DNA from: Salinicola rhizosphaerae
Lineage (GTDB): Bacteria; Pseudomonadota; Gammaproteobacteria; Pseudomonadales; Halomonadaceae
Length of the DNA stretch: 64,000 bases
Assembly: GCF_014652715.1 (NCBI RefSeq)
Contig: NZ_BMZI01000006.1
Coordinates: 78,760-142,759, forward strand
Reading direction: 5' to 3'
In this document: in pieces, positions 25,626 through 35,994 of the stretch
Layout: each line of letters begins with the position of its first letter
Numbering within the stretch: position 1 is the first letter of the stretch
The notes under the pieces: generated by a model
What the model was told of the DNA's origin: nothing
Database searches by the model: none
Seen by the model: only the letters and a program-made list of their open reading frames with translations
Program-made: the position numbers and the translations under genes

Positions 25626-26777
25626 ATGACTAGCAATACACCAATCGCCCCCGTCGAATTACCCGACACTCGCGCCCGCCAGACCATCGAGCACCTGCTG
25701 GAGGGGTCAGGCGTTACCTTGAACGGCGATCAGCCCTGGGATATCCGCGTTCGCCATCCCGATCTCTTTTCTCGGGTTGCGCGCCAAGGGTCCATCGGCT
25801 TCGGCGAAGCCTACATGGATGGCTGGTGGGACTGCGATCGCATCGACGAGATGATCCACCGGTTGCTGCGTCACGGCATCGGCGGTGCAGCGCATACCAC
25901 GTCCGAGCGGGTGCTCTACAAACTGCAGTCGAGCTTCATGAACCTGCAGAGCAAGGCGCGTGCCTATATCGTCGGTAAAGAACACTACGATTTCGGCAAT
26001 GACCTTTTCACCCGCATGCTCGACCAGACGATGTGCTACTCCTGTGCTTATTGGAAAGAGGCTACATCGCTGCACGAAGCGCAAAAGGCGAAACTCGATC
26101 TCGCTTGCCGCAAGCTGGGCCTGGAGCCCGGCATGAAAGTGCTGGATATCGGCTGTGGCTGGGGCAGCTTTGCCGAGCACGCTGCCCGACACTACGGTGT
26201 GGAAGTCACCGGCATCACGATCTCCGAAGAGCAGGCCAAATTGGGCCGGGAGCGCTGCGAGGGCCTACCGGTCGAGATCGTGCTGAAGGACTACCGTGAC
26301 CTTACCGGCCAATACGACCGCATCGTCTCCATCGGCATGTTCGAGCACGTCGGTCAGCGCAACTACGCCGTCTACTTCGATACGGTCAAACGTCTGCTAA
26401 AGCCCGGCGGCCTGTTCGTCCTGCACACCATCGGCTCGAATACCAACGACATCAGTATCGATCCTTGGATCAACAAGTACATCTTCCCCAACGGCATCCT
26501 GCCTTCGGTTCAGCAGATCGCCGATGCCAGCGAGGACAAGCTGGTGATGGAAGACTGGCAGAATTTCGGGCCGGACTACGACAGGACGCTGATGGCGTGG
26601 CAGGAAAATCTGCTGGCACACTGGGACGAGATCGCCGATCACTACGACGAGCGCGTCAAACGCATGTTTCTGTACTATCTGGGTTCCTGTGCCGGCGCCT
26701 TCCGCGCGCGAGATATTCAGCTCTGGCAGGTGGTCTACTCGAACCAGCGTCCGGGCCGCTACGACTCCCCCCGCTGA
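25626..26777 (+). CDS. cfa: Cyclopropane-fatty-acyl-phospholipid synthase
   Basis: Transfers a methylene group from S-adenosylmethionine to cis double bonds of membrane phospholipids. The 383-residue product has the SAM motif VLDIGCGWGSFAEHAA at ~172, the family motifs HYDFGNDLFTRMLD and MCYSCAYW, and FEHVGQRNY. The ATG at 25626 has AGGAAAA 3-4 nt upstream and yields the standard length. Cfa typically rises in stationary phase and under acid or osmotic stress. Confidence 0.95.
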   Translation: MTSNTPIAPVELPDTRARQTIEHLLEGSGVTLNGDQPWDIRVRHPDLFSRVARQGSIGFGEAYMDGWWDCDRIDEMIHRLLRHGIGGAAHTTSERVLYKLQSSFMNLQSKARAYIVGKEHYDFGNDLFTRMLDQTMCYSCAYWKEATSLHEAQKAKLDLACRKLGLEPGMKVLDIGCGWGSFAEHAARHYGVEVTGITISEEQAKLGRERCEGLPVEIVLKDYRDLTGQYDRIVSIGMFEHVGQRNYAVYFDTVKRLLKPGGLFVLHTIGSNTNDISIDPWINKYIFPNGILPSVQQIADASEDKLVMEDWQNFGPDYDRTLMAWQENLLAHWDEIADHYDERVKRMFLYYLGSCAGAFRARDIQLWQVVYSNQRPGRYDSPR

Positions 26778-26885
26778 TCCTCGGGGTCGATCGCGTCGCA
26801 ATCGACGGCCTGCGGTATCGCTCGTCTCACGAGTCGATACGCCCGAAAGGCGAAGATTTCGCCACGCTCCCGCCGTCACCATTCT

Positions 26886-26908
26886 CCCGCCGCGGTACCC
26901 GCGGCGGG
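26886..26908. terminator. Strong GC hairpin between convergent cfa and tautomerase genes
   Basis: A perfect 10-bp stem (CCCGCCGCGG with CCGCGGCGGG) encloses a 3-nt loop. No T run follows on either strand, so intrinsic termination is probable but not certain. Confidence 0.5.
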
Positions 26909-26927
26909 AACGCACTTTCCCCGCCGA

Positions 26928-27119
26928 TCACGTTGCCTGCTTGTCGTCTCCCAGCTTGCCACCTTTGGCCCAGTCGTGTTTTTCGGTCTCCTGAAAGAAT
27001 ATCTGCACCGACTCCGGTGACGACCCGTAAGCATCGACGAAGGCCTGCGTGACGCGTGCGGCGAGCTCGCGCTTCTGCTCGGTATCCCGCGGGAACTGCT
27101 GAATCGTGACAATGGGCAT
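26928..27119 (-). CDS. Tautomerase family protein (4-oxalocrotonate tautomerase-like)
   Basis: A 63-residue protein with the hallmark N-terminus M-P-I-V-T, in which Pro becomes the N-terminal catalytic base after Met removal. The middle (ELAARVTQAFVDAYGSSPES) and VQIFFQETEKHDWAKGG fit the small 4-OT/DmpI group. CAGGAGT lies 6-7 nt upstream of this ATG. The same frame is open to 27533, but the upstream part lacks family similarity. No degradative pathway genes are nearby, so the substrate is unknown. Confidence 0.85.
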   Translation of the reverse strand: MPIVTIQQFPRDTEQKRELAARVTQAFVDAYGSSPESVQIFFQETEKHDWAKGGKLGDDKQAT

Positions 27120-27297
27120 GGTAGTGACTCCTGAAGGGTAACGTTCGATTCTCGAGTGACGAAGCGCTGGAGCCGGCAGTAACGCAAGGTTCAGCTGGCT
27201 TGATGACTCGGACAGATCCACCGTGGCCAGTCGCAAGCCGTATGGACAGCTCGGCGGGGCGATGCGTGGCATCGGTATCGTCAAGATGCGCGTCGCG

Positions 27298-27702
27298 TCA
27301 GGCGCGGTCGGCGTGATGCGCCAACGCTTCGCGGAAGTGACGCAGGGTGTTCGAATCGGCGCTATCCGGCCATATCCAGAGGGTGGCCCCGTCCAGCTCG
27401 ACCGCACTGACAACCGGCCCGAGCCGGACGAGACGACACGGCGTCGCCCGCCATTGCTGACCTTCGTCCGAGCGCTCCCACCAGGTGCGATCGGCGTCGA
27501 AACGGCAACGAAGATGAACCTCCCCCCTGTCACGACGAGCGAGCCAAGCGTGCACCATCACCGCGACGGCCAGCGCGGATACGCCCGCCGCGACGCCATG
27601 CCAGAGCAAGGCGTAGGCGATGACGACGGCGCTGAAACCGAACCCGAGCGCCCGAGCCAGCCTAGAGCGTCTGACGACGATCGCGATCGGTGGTTTCGGC
27701 AT
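27298..27702 (-). CDS. ygfX: YgfX/CptA-like membrane protein
   Basis: A 134-residue protein with two adjacent hydrophobic segments near the N-terminus (ALGFGFSAVVIAYALLW and VSALAVAVMVHAWLA) and a soluble C-terminal domain with WRATPCRLVRLGP and LWIWPDSADS. This is the YgfX pattern. It overlaps sdhE by 41 bp, as its homologue does in enterobacteria. YgfX has been described as an inner-membrane partner of SdhE and as a toxin acting on the cytoskeleton; the latter is debated. The similarity is modest, so the name rests partly on context. Confidence 0.75.
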   Translation of the reverse strand: MPKPPIAIVVRRSRLARALGFGFSAVVIAYALLWHGVAAGVSALAVAVMVHAWLARRDRGEVHLRCRFDADRTWWERSDEGQQWRATPCRLVRLGPVVSAVELDGATLWIWPDSADSNTLRHFREALAHHADRA

Positions 27703-27946
27703 GCTCGACGATCATCATCACGATGCGGCGAAGATCAGGGTCCTGTGGCCACTCTCGGCGCATCAGCCAGGTGAAGAGGTCCTGGTCCTCGCTGGCCAGG
27801 AGCTCCCGATAACGCACCTGGTCGGCCGCCGGCAAGGCGTCATAGCGCGCCTCGAGAAACGGCACCAGTAGCAGATCCAGCTCCCACATGCCGCGGCGCG
27901 AGTGCCAGTAAAGTCGCTTGCGGTCGATGTCTTGCTCATCGGACAT
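27662..27946 (-). CDS. sdhE: FAD assembly factor SdhE
   Basis: Small chaperone that promotes covalent attachment of FAD to succinate dehydrogenase. The 94-residue product has the diagnostic RLYWHSRRGMWELDLLL with the RGxxE motif, and EDQDLFTWLMRREWP. GAGGGG lies 6 nt upstream of the ATG at 27946; the upstream frame is not conserved. It is co-transcribed with the overlapping ygfX-like gene. Confidence 0.94.
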   Translation of the reverse strand: MSDEQDIDRKRLYWHSRRGMWELDLLLVPFLEARYDALPAADQVRYRELLASEDQDLFTWLMRREWPQDPDLRRIVMMIVEHAETTDRDRRQTL

Positions 27947-28036
27947 GAATGCCCCCTCGGGCTGAAAAGCGTCGCGGCAGTATAAACCAAGCCGGTGAGT
28001 CGCCACACTCCGCAAACCCGCCTACCTTGTAATGCG

Positions 28037-28065
28037 TTGTTTTCTCGAAAGTTGAGAAGTATGCT
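28037..28065 (+). promoter_or_regulatory. Possible sigma-70 promoter for ihfB
   Basis: TTGTTT and TATGCT are separated by 17 bp in an AT-richer stretch 75 bp before the ihfB start. The -35 match is weak. A local promoter would be needed because ihfB here is not behind rpsA. Confidence 0.35.
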
Positions 28066-28140
28066 GAAGTGACAATAATAGATATCGGACATTGCTGCGC
28101 CGTCCGCCACTGCCAGGCAGAGTCCTCACGGAGAATGTCG

Positions 28141-28437
28141 ATGACCAAGTCTGAATTGATCGAGCAGATTGCCACTCGTCGCCCGGAACTGTCGGCCAAG
28201 GAGGTCGAGTCCGCGGTTCGCGTCATTCTCGATGACATCACCAATGCGCTGGCCGATGGAGGGCGTGTCGAAATCCGCGGCTTTGGCAGTTTTTCGCTGC
28301 ACTTCCGGGAACCACGCACCGGACGCAACCCCAAAACGGGCGACCCCGTCGATCTCGACGGCAAGTTCGTACCGCATTTCAAGCCGGGCAAGGAGTTGCG
28401 CGAACAGGTCAATGCGAGCCGCGCGCTCGGCTACTGA
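28141..28437 (+). CDS. ihfB: Integration host factor subunit beta
   Basis: DNA-bending nucleoid protein, partner of IhfA. The 98-residue product starts [18 protein letters not shown] and has the beta-arm region with [21 protein letters not shown], including the intercalating Pro (RNPKTG), and [12 protein letters not shown]. The ATG at 28141 gives the standard protein and has GGAGAA about 8 nt upstream; an in-frame ATG at 28135 is an alternative. In most gammaproteobacteria ihfB follows rpsA; here rpsA is 7.6 kb away on the other strand. Confidence 0.96.
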   Translation: MTKSELIEQIATRRPELSAKEVESAVRVILDDITNALADGGRVEIRGFGSFSLHFREPRTGRNPKTGDPVDLDGKFVPHFKPGKELREQVNASRALGY

Positions 28438-28556
28438 CCGCTTCAGTCACCGTGGCCGCTGTCCTCGCCGAGTCCGTCTCGCGAACCCTCAGCGGTTACC
28501 ACCGCACCGAACGCTGAATCCAAGCGCCGTTCGGCGGTAAGTCATCAGGAATCGCT

Positions 28557-28862
28557 ATGCGCTGGCTCAAAGGCGTCATTCTCGCCATCATCCTCATCGT
28601 CGTGCTGCTGCTCGGCATCCTGTTTGCCGTCAATAACCAGCAGCCGCTGCCGCTGGACCTGATCTGGGTACAGCTGCCCCCGGCGTCACTCTCTCTATGG
28701 CTGCTGGTGGCACTCGCCTGCGGCGTGATTCTGGGCATGCTGGCGATGATGGGCATCTATCTACGCTTGCGCACGTTATTGACTCGAGCGCAGCGCCATA
28801 ACCAGCAACAGCGCAAGGAACTCGATCGTCTACGGACGCAGGAGTTCAAGGAAAGCACCTGA
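28557..28862 (+). CDS. lapA: Lipopolysaccharide assembly protein LapA (DUF1049)
   Basis: A 101-residue inner-membrane protein with two transmembrane helices (VILAIILIVVLLLGILFAV and LSLWLLVALACGVILGMLA), the NNQQPLPLDLIWVQ loop between them, and a C-terminal coiled region. It is adjacent to lapB with no gap; the pair controls LPS assembly and LpxC turnover in E. coli. Confidence 0.93.
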   Translation: MRWLKGVILAIILIVVLLLGILFAVNNQQPLPLDLIWVQLPPASLSLWLLVALACGVILGMLAMMGIYLRLRTLLTRAQRHNQQQRKELDRLRTQEFKEST

Positions 28863-30050
28863 ATGAGCGATGTTCTGCTACTGGCGTTGCTGGTGGCAGC
28901 CATCGCCATTGGCTGGTGGCTGGGGCGCAGAGATGGCGGCCGAAGCCGCTCTCGTGCCCGAGGCGCCGGCGGTGCGCTACCCAAAGATTATTTCGTCGGT
29001 CTCAATTATCTGCTCAACGAGCAGCCCGACCGCGCCATCGAGACGTTTACCCAGGCGCTCGAGGTCAACAGCGACACGGTCGAGACCCATATCGCACTCG
29101 GCAACCTCTACCGCTCGCGCGGGGAGGCAGACCGTGCGGTGCGCATCCATCAGAACCTGCTGGCCCGCCCGGCGCTGACCGCCTCCCAGAGCGGCCAGGT
29201 CCAGCTCGAGCTCTCGCGTGATTTTCTCAATCTCGGGCTACTGGATCGGGCCGAACGGCTGCTTCTCTCGCTGCAGAAAAACGCCACGGAAGAAGATCAG
29301 AAGATCGCGGCACGCCGACTGCTCGTGGACCTGTTCGAACGAGAGAAAGAGTGGCCTCAGGCACTCGAAGTGGCCCAACCCCAGCTGGTGCGACAGGACC
29401 CGGATATCCGACGCGCTGCCGCTCACTGGCATTGCGAGATCGCTCAGCAACAGCGCGCTGCCAGTAGCCCGTCACTGGCACGCAAGTCACTTCGCCAGGC
29501 CCTCAATGTCGATGGTCGCTGCGTAAGGGCCAACTGGATGCTCGGGCAGCTCGAATGGGACATCGGCCAGTACCGAGACGCCGCGCGCTATTGGCAACGA
29601 ATTCCGGAGCAGGACCCCGGTTTCACCGCCATCGTCCTCGAACCCCTGCGTGACGCCTACCGGCTGCTCGACGACGACAAGAGCTGGTGGCAGTTCCTCG
29701 AGCAGCTGCTGCAGAAGCACCCTCAGACCACGGTCGTGATCATGGCGGCCGATACGCTTCGCCGCCGCCAAGGTGCACAGATGGCTTGCGCTTTCGTCAG
29801 CGAACAACTGCGCGAGCACCCGAGCCTGCGCGGCATCGATTACCTGATGGATCTCTATCTCGATGACAGCGACCCGGACGAACGCGACCGACTGGAGCTT
29901 CTGAAACAGCACACGCATCAGCTATTGAGCGTGCGTCCTCGACACCGCTGCCAGCGCTGCGGTTTTGGCGCCGAACAGCTCCATTGGCAGTGCCCCCGCT
30001 GCCGCTACTGGGGCACCAGCAAGCCGGTCACCGGACTCGAGGGCGAGTGA
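28863..30050 (+). CDS. lapB: Lipopolysaccharide assembly protein LapB (YciM)
   Basis: A 395-residue membrane-anchored TPR protein. An N-terminal helix (LLALLVAAIAIGWWLG) is followed by several TPR motifs starting at DYFVGLNYLLNEQPDRAIE. The C-terminal rubredoxin-type metal site has two Cys-x2-Cys pairs (CQRCGFGAE, CPRCRYWG). LapB acts with FtsH and YejM to set LpxC levels. The stop touches the stop of the convergent pyrF. Confidence 0.95.
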   Translation: MSDVLLLALLVAAIAIGWWLGRRDGGRSRSRARGAGGALPKDYFVGLNYLLNEQPDRAIETFTQALEVNSDTVETHIALGNLYRSRGEADRAVRIHQNLLARPALTASQSGQVQLELSRDFLNLGLLDRAERLLLSLQKNATEEDQKIAARRLLVDLFEREKEWPQALEVAQPQLVRQDPDIRRAAAHWHCEIAQQQRAASSPSLARKSLRQALNVDGRCVRANWMLGQLEWDIGQYRDAARYWQRIPEQDPGFTAIVLEPLRDAYRLLDDDKSWWQFLEQLLQKHPQTTVVIMAADTLRRRQGAQMACAFVSEQLREHPSLRGIDYLMDLYLDDSDPDERDRLELLKQHTHQLLSVRPRHRCQRCGFGAEQLHWQCPRCRYWGTSKPVTGLEGE

Positions 30051-30758
30051 TCAGCCGGCCAGCCCCAGCGAGCGCTCGATCTCTGCCAGGGCCACCATGG
30101 GATCTGGCGCCTGGGTCACCGCGCGCCCGATGACCAGATGAGTGCTGCCGGCGGCCATGGCGGCCTCCGGCGTCATCACGCGCCGTTGATCGCCGGCGGC
30201 AGCGCTTGCCGGACGAATCCCGGGCGTGACCTTCAGGAAATCCTCACCGCAGCACTCTCGCAGCCTGGCGCTCTCCCTCGCGGAGCAGACCACGCCATCG
30301 AGACCGCTATCTCGCGTCAGCAGCGCCAGCCGTTCCACCTGACTCAAGGCATCGCCGACAACGCCGATATCCTGCAGCTCGTCGTCGGTCATGCTCGTGA
30401 GCACGGTCACCGCGATCAACCGGGTTTCCAGGCCACGCTGGCGCAGCCGCTCCGCACTCGCTTCCATCATTCGCCGGCCGCCGGCGGCATGCACGTTGAC
30501 CATCCACACGCCCCGATCCGCGGCGGCTTCCACTGCGCCGGCCACGGTGTTCGGGATATCGTGAAACTTGAGGTCGAGAAAGACCTCGAAGCCGCGCTCG
30601 TGCATGGCGTCGATGGTTCGCGGCCCTTCCCGCGTGAAGAGTTCCTTGCCGATCTTGACCCGGCAGCGCCGGGGATCAAGCGCATCCACCAGCGTCAGCG
30701 CCGGGGCCAGCGCCGGATAATCCAGCGCAATGATCAGAGGGGAGTTCGTCGAGGGCAT
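30051..30758 (-). CDS. pyrF: Orotidine 5'-phosphate decarboxylase
   Basis: Last step of UMP synthesis. The 235-residue product has the active-site motif [13 protein letters not shown] with the Asp-Lys pairs, [13 protein letters not shown], and the phosphate-binding end VTPGIRP...[11 protein letters not shown]. The ATG at 30758 ([14 protein letters not shown]) gives the usual length. Elsewhere pyrF often lies downstream of lapB in the same direction; here it is convergent with zero spacing. Confidence 0.96.
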   Translation of the reverse strand: MPSTNSPLIIALDYPALAPALTLVDALDPRRCRVKIGKELFTREGPRTIDAMHERGFEVFLDLKFHDIPNTVAGAVEAAADRGVWMVNVHAAGGRRMMEASAERLRQRGLETRLIAVTVLTSMTDDELQDIGVVGDALSQVERLALLTRDSGLDGVVCSARESARLRECCGEDFLKVTPGIRPASAAAGDQRRVMTPEAAMAAGSTHLVIGRAVTQAPDPMVALAEIERSLGLAG

Positions 30759-31014
30759 GGATAGCGGTTCCGGCCGGTGAGTGAAGCAGCGCATTCAGAT
30801 GACAGATCGACGCGGGATTGTACATGATTCAGCGGGTTTTCGATCCGCGCCGCCCGCCTTCGCTAAGCCGGCCCAGTAAGCGATGTAGGAGATCGCCGAC
30901 AAGATGCAGCGGCAATGACGACCTCCAGATGCCCTCTCGGTTGCCGATAGCCGTCATGAAGGCCGGCACCGAGGTGATACCGGCCAAATTCCACAGCCGA
31001 CCAAGGAACACACA

Positions 31015-31281
31015 ATGACAAAGCTAAAGCTCCTGGGCATCGCCCTGTTCACGCTCATGACACTTCTCACCACCCCGGTCTTCGCGCAAGAGCCGATTCA
31101 CATCAACGATGCCACGGCAGAATCACTGGCGACGTTGCCGGGCATTGGTGAAGTGAAGGCGCAGGCCATCGTCGATGACCGCAAGGCCAACGGTGACTTC
31201 AAGAGCGTGGAAGATCTCTCCCGTGTCAAAGGTATCGGTGACGCCACCGTCGCCAAGCTGGCCGATAGCGCAACGCTGTAG
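31015..31281 (+). CDS. ComEA-like helix-hairpin-helix protein
   Basis: An 88-residue exported protein: signal peptide (LLGIALFTLMTLLTTPVFA), then a single pair of HhH motifs (INDATAESLATLPGIGEVKA and VEDLSRVKGIGDATVAKL). Such short ComEA-like proteins bind DNA in the periplasm and help DNA uptake in naturally competent bacteria. Type IV pilus genes are present at 53-58 kb. Competence itself is not shown. Confidence 0.9.
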   Translation: MTKLKLLGIALFTLMTLLTTPVFAQEPIHINDATAESLATLPGIGEVKAQAIVDDRKANGDFKSVEDLSRVKGIGDATVAKLADSATL

Positions 31282-31301
31282 GCAGTTCATGCAGGACCCC
31301 G

Positions 31302-31324
31302 GGCGGGCCTTCGCGGCCCGCCTT
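31302..31324 (+). terminator. Terminator hairpin after the ComEA-like gene
   Basis: An 8-bp stem (GGCGGGCC with GGCCCGCC) with a TTCGC loop lies 20 bp after the stop codon and is followed by a short TT. Confidence 0.6.
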
Positions 31325-31473
31325 CATCACGTCGCCGTTCGCGAGCGCCTCTTCGTTGACCCTCACGCCCTGACGGCGCGCGCCTCCTCCGAGCCGTCCC
31401 CACCTCGCCCGCTTGCATTCAAGCCATTCGCCTCCACTTAAGGGAATCGAGCAGAAAGAACCCTGGAGACGAT

Positions 31474-31980
31474 ATGCCCCTGCTGCTTCTGCTGACCCTA
31501 TTGGCGGTTGCCGATTTCGTTGTGCTGTTCACGGTCGGCGCCAAGATCGGCCTGCTGGCCACCCTGCTGTGGATTGTGTTGAGCGCCGCCTTCGGTATTC
31601 ATCTGATTCGCCGCGAGAGCTTCCTGACCCTGCAGCGGGCCAGGGAGCGCCTGAACCGAGGCGAACTGCCTTCCGACGAGCTCCTCGCCGGCGCGTCGTT
31701 CGTGCTCTCCGGACTTCTTCTCGTCGCCCCAGGCTTCCTATCCGACGTGGCGGGGCTACTTTGTCTGCTGCCGGGTAGCGGCGAGCTGCTGAGGCGCTGG
31801 TTCCGTCGCCCGGCACCCGCTGGCACCTACTCGAGTTCGAGGCACTCAGGCTCAGCAGACGCCGGATGGGATCACGCGGCACCCGGCCGCTCGAGCGCAG
31901 ACCACCAGGAAGCGTCACGCCATGCTTCCCATCGAGAGACGGACGCGCCTATCGAAGGCGACTATCTCGGAAAGGATTGA
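31474..31980 (+). CDS. fxsA: FxsA family membrane protein
   Basis: A 168-residue cytoplasmic-membrane protein with three hydrophobic segments (LLLTLLAVADFVVLFTVG, LLATLLWIVLSAAFGIHLI, ELLAGASFVLSGLLLVAPG) and the conserved GFLSDVAGLLCLLPG. The C-terminal tail is polar and variable. FxsA in E. coli alleviates phage T7 exclusion by the F plasmid when overproduced. Its position before groESL is common in proteobacteria. Confidence 0.92.
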   Translation: MPLLLLLTLLAVADFVVLFTVGAKIGLLATLLWIVLSAAFGIHLIRRESFLTLQRARERLNRGELPSDELLAGASFVLSGLLLVAPGFLSDVAGLLCLLPGSGELLRRWFRRPAPAGTYSSSRHSGSADAGWDHAAPGRSSADHQEASRHASHRETDAPIEGDYLGKD

Positions 31981-32304
31981 CGGTCTGAGAAAGAATTGAC
32001 GGTCCGGAAAACGATCCGAGCAACCAAGAACATCACCGTTGAGCGATTGCAGCGCCGCCACTGGAAAAAACCGACATTCCCGTGCAGCATCGCTCGCATC
32101 CCATCGATGCGGAAAGAGCGGTTCGGGAGCGAAAAAAATGTCTGCCAACCCCTTGAATCCGATCAGCACGACCCAATTCAAGGCAGCAGCGATAGCTTTA
32201 GGCCATGAGGCCCATAAACCGGAAGGCGAAAGCCTTCGCCCCTTGAGCTTCGCTCTAGCGGGAACGTGCATTTGCAACATGCAACCATCAGGAGAACGTG
32301 AGCA
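31981..32304 (+). other. groESL upstream region
   Basis: These 324 bp contain no credible gene on either strand. They hold the sigma-32-like promoter described separately and an A-rich stretch (GAAAAAAATG) at 32131-32140. The region is clearly less GC-rich than the neighbouring genes, as promoter regions are. Confidence 0.6.
32152..32179 (+). promoter_or_regulatory. Sigma-32 (heat shock) promoter for groESL
   Basis: CTTGAAT and CCCAATTC are separated by 13 bp, close to the sigma-32 consensus CTTGAAA-N11-16-CCCCATNT. It is 125 bp upstream of groES. Confidence 0.6.
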
Positions 32305-32598
32305 ATGAAAATCCGTCCCTTGCACGATCGCGTCATCGTACGTCGCAAAGAAGAAGAGCAGAAAACTGCTGGCGGCATCGTGCTTCCGGGCAGCGCCCAG
32401 GAAAAGCCGACTCGTGGTGAAATCCTGGCCGTCGGTAACGGCCGTATCCTCGAGAACGGCGAAGTCCGGGCTCTGGACGTGAAAGTCGGCGACACCGTCA
32501 TCTTCAAGGAAGGCTTCGGCGTCGAGAAGCAGAAAGTCGACGGCGAAGAAGTGCTGATCATGAGCGAAGGCGACATCCTGGCCGTCGTCGAAGGCTAA
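32305..32598 (+). CDS. groES: Co-chaperonin GroES
   Basis: A 97-residue 10-kDa subunit that caps the GroEL ring. Family motifs [18 protein letters not shown], the mobile loop [16 protein letters not shown], and [13 protein letters not shown] are present. A ribosome-binding GGAG lies upstream. groEL follows after 60 bp, as in the standard operon. Confidence 0.98.
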   Translation: MKIRPLHDRVIVRRKEEEQKTAGGIVLPGSAQEKPTRGEILAVGNGRILENGEVRALDVKVGDTVIFKEGFGVEKQKVDGEEVLIMSEGDILAVVEG

Positions 32599-32646
32599 TC
32601 GCCGCCGCGCTCCAGGACATCATCACCATTTCACGTTTCATATTAG

Positions 32647-34302
<1,656 letters not shown>

Positions 34303-34352
34303 GCATCCTGTCCCCACTCGATCTATCAGATTCGAGAGATCGGGTATCATGG

Positions 34353-34381
34353 AAAGGCTCCGCTACGGCGGGGCCTTTTTT
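34353..34381 (+). terminator. groEL rho-independent terminator
   Basis: AAAGGCTCCG-CTACGG-CGGGGCCTTTTTT forms a GC-rich stem with a six-T tail 50 bp after the groEL stop. Confidence 0.8.
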
Positions 34382-34430
34382 GTGCCCGGCCATTTCCTGT
34401 GCCCGGCACTCTCTATGCCCGGCCCTTTCC
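34381..34430 (+). repeat. Three short tandem repeats upstream of trmJ
   Basis: TGTGCCCGGCCATTTCC, TGTGCCCGGCACTCTC and TATGCCCGGCCCTTTCC (17/16/17 bp) lie between the groEL terminator and trmJ. Confidence 0.7.
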
Positions 34431-34534
34431 GGCGTCGCAGCGGAGCCGTTGACGCCAGCGATCGCCTCGAGCGTATTGAGGCCTATCGGGCACGCCACAT
34501 TGATCCACTGACCACTAGCAGGAGCCCAAGACGC

Positions 34535-35266
34535 ATGCTGGACCGTATTCGCATCGTCCTCGTCCAGACATTCCACCCCGGCAATATTGGTGCCAGTGCC
34601 AGAGCCATGAAGACCATGGGCCTGAGCGACCTCGTGCTGGTCAATCCGCGGCAGTTTCCCGATGAAGAAGCGACTCGGCTCGCGGCTGGCGCTACCGATG
34701 TGATCGATGGCTGCCGGGTCGTCGAGTCACTCTCGGATGCGATTGCCGACTGCGTGCAGGTCATCGGGGCAAGCGCCCGCCTACGCAGTCTGCCACTGCC
34801 CTGCTATCACGGCGTCGAACCGATGATCGAGGCCAGCTGGCCCCGCTTGGCCGATGGCCCCGTGGCGATGGTGTTCGGCCGTGAACGCTATGGGCTCACC
34901 AATGAAGAAATTGGTCACTGTACCCATCAGCTCAACATCCCCGCCAACCCCGACTACGGCATCCTGAACCTGTCCCAGGCGGTCCAGATCGTCGCTTACG
35001 AAGCATTCAAGCGTCACACCCGCGAGGCCAGCGACGCTGCGAGTCGAACGTCCCGCGCCGGAGAGGCGTATCCGAACATCGAGCAGCTCGCCCATTTTCA
35101 TGACCACCTTCACCGGGCGTTGACGAGCGCCGGCTTCCTCAATCAACCGCACGCCAAGACCGAAGCTCACCTGAAAGCGCTGTTCGCGCGCGCCGAACCG
35201 AGCCGCAAGGAACTCTCGATATTGCGCGGCGTGCTCAACGCGCTCGAGCGATCGGATCCAACCTGA
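34535..35266 (+). CDS. trmJ: tRNA (cytidine/uridine-2'-O-)-methyltransferase TrmJ
   Basis: SPOUT-class enzyme that methylates the ribose of nucleotide 32 of tRNAs. The 243-residue product starts MLDRIRIVLVQTFHPGNIGA (the NPGNIGA-like motif) and has ARAMKTMGLSDLVLVNP, VFGRERYGLTNEEI and LNLSQAVQIVAYE, the knotted SAM site. A C-terminal dimer helix region follows. AGGAG lies 9-10 nt upstream of the ATG at 34535; the frame is open further upstream but runs through the groEL terminator. Confidence 0.94.
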   Translation: MLDRIRIVLVQTFHPGNIGASARAMKTMGLSDLVLVNPRQFPDEEATRLAAGATDVIDGCRVVESLSDAIADCVQVIGASARLRSLPLPCYHGVEPMIEASWPRLADGPVAMVFGRERYGLTNEEIGHCTHQLNIPANPDYGILNLSQAVQIVAYEAFKRHTREASDAASRTSRAGEAYPNIEQLAHFHDHLHRALTSAGFLNQPHAKTEAHLKALFARAEPSRKELSILRGVLNALERSDPT

Positions 35267-35415
35267 ACGGAAATACGTCGGCGTCGGAAGTGTCGAGATG
35301 TCGACGCAGCCCGCCACAGCCCCGCAGCCCTGTAGCTCCATAGTCCCGAGGCCATTCACCGCCTTGGCGCGGTCTACAACACCGGGCGGCTTTGACAACG
35401 GACAATTTGCCATAG

Positions 35416-35434
35416 AGAATGGGAATCACTCTCA
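35416..35434 (+). promoter_or_regulatory. Fur box
   Basis: GAGAATGGGAATCACTCTC matches the 19-bp Fur consensus GATAATGATAATCATTATC at 14 positions and keeps its dyad. It is 18 bp before the next start codon. Confidence 0.7.
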
Positions 35435-35452
35435 CTAAATGGCAGAACGACC

Positions 35453-35842
35453 ATGCCCACGGAACGTTCTCAACTCTATTACACCTGCGTCTTCCTGCAC
35501 GTCTCGTTTCAGGCCGTGCAAGCATCCATTGCCCCCTCGACGCTGACCACGCCTTGCTGGCTGGATTCGCAGATGCTCAAGATGCTGCTTCGCGAACTGA
35601 AGCGATCGCGCGAGGCCTCGGCCCCTTTTGCCGATGTCCACGCGTCGCTGGATACCGCGACCTATCACTGCGGGCTGCTGATGGCGCAGTGCCCGGCTGC
35701 GCTGGACCGGCAGCTTTGCCGTTACCACCTGGAAGCGATCATCGTCCCGCTTCGTCAGGCCGTGACTCGATTGTCCGGCAACGATGTCGCCAGCCACGGT
35801 ACTGGCAAAGGCCGGCGCATTCGCGACTGGCTGAAGCGCTGA
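35453..35842 (+). CDS. Small Fur-box-associated protein of unknown function (129 aa)
   Basis: A 129-residue soluble protein with several cysteines and a C-terminal half (TATYHCGLLMAQCPAALDRQ, LCRYHLEAIIVPLRQAV) that is loosely reminiscent of the small iron-regulated FagA proteins of Pseudomonas; this resemblance is weak and not an assignment. No signal peptide or membrane helix. The ATG has only a weak purine stretch upstream. The Fur box directly before it implies expression under iron limitation. It is followed by the rpsA terminator region. Confidence 0.65.
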   Translation: MPTERSQLYYTCVFLHVSFQAVQASIAPSTLTTPCWLDSQMLKMLLRELKRSREASAPFADVHASLDTATYHCGLLMAQCPAALDRQLCRYHLEAIIVPLRQAVTRLSGNDVASHGTGKGRRIRDWLKR

Positions 35843-35950
35843 ACTCGATCTCGCCAGTCATGATCACGTTGAGCCGAGTCTGGCTCAGCGCTGGCCCGGA
35901 TTCTGGCGACTAGACGAACCGACGTCTTCAGGGCCAATCCTTCCGGCCAT

Positions 35951-35994
35951 TAAAACCTCAGCTATAAAACCTCAGACATAAAATCTCAGACATA
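35951..35994. repeat. Three 14-bp tandem repeats next to the rpsA terminator
   Basis: TAAAACCTCAGCTA, TAAAACCTCAGACA and TAAAATCTCAGACA run directly into the A tract of the terminator hairpin. Confidence 0.8.
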
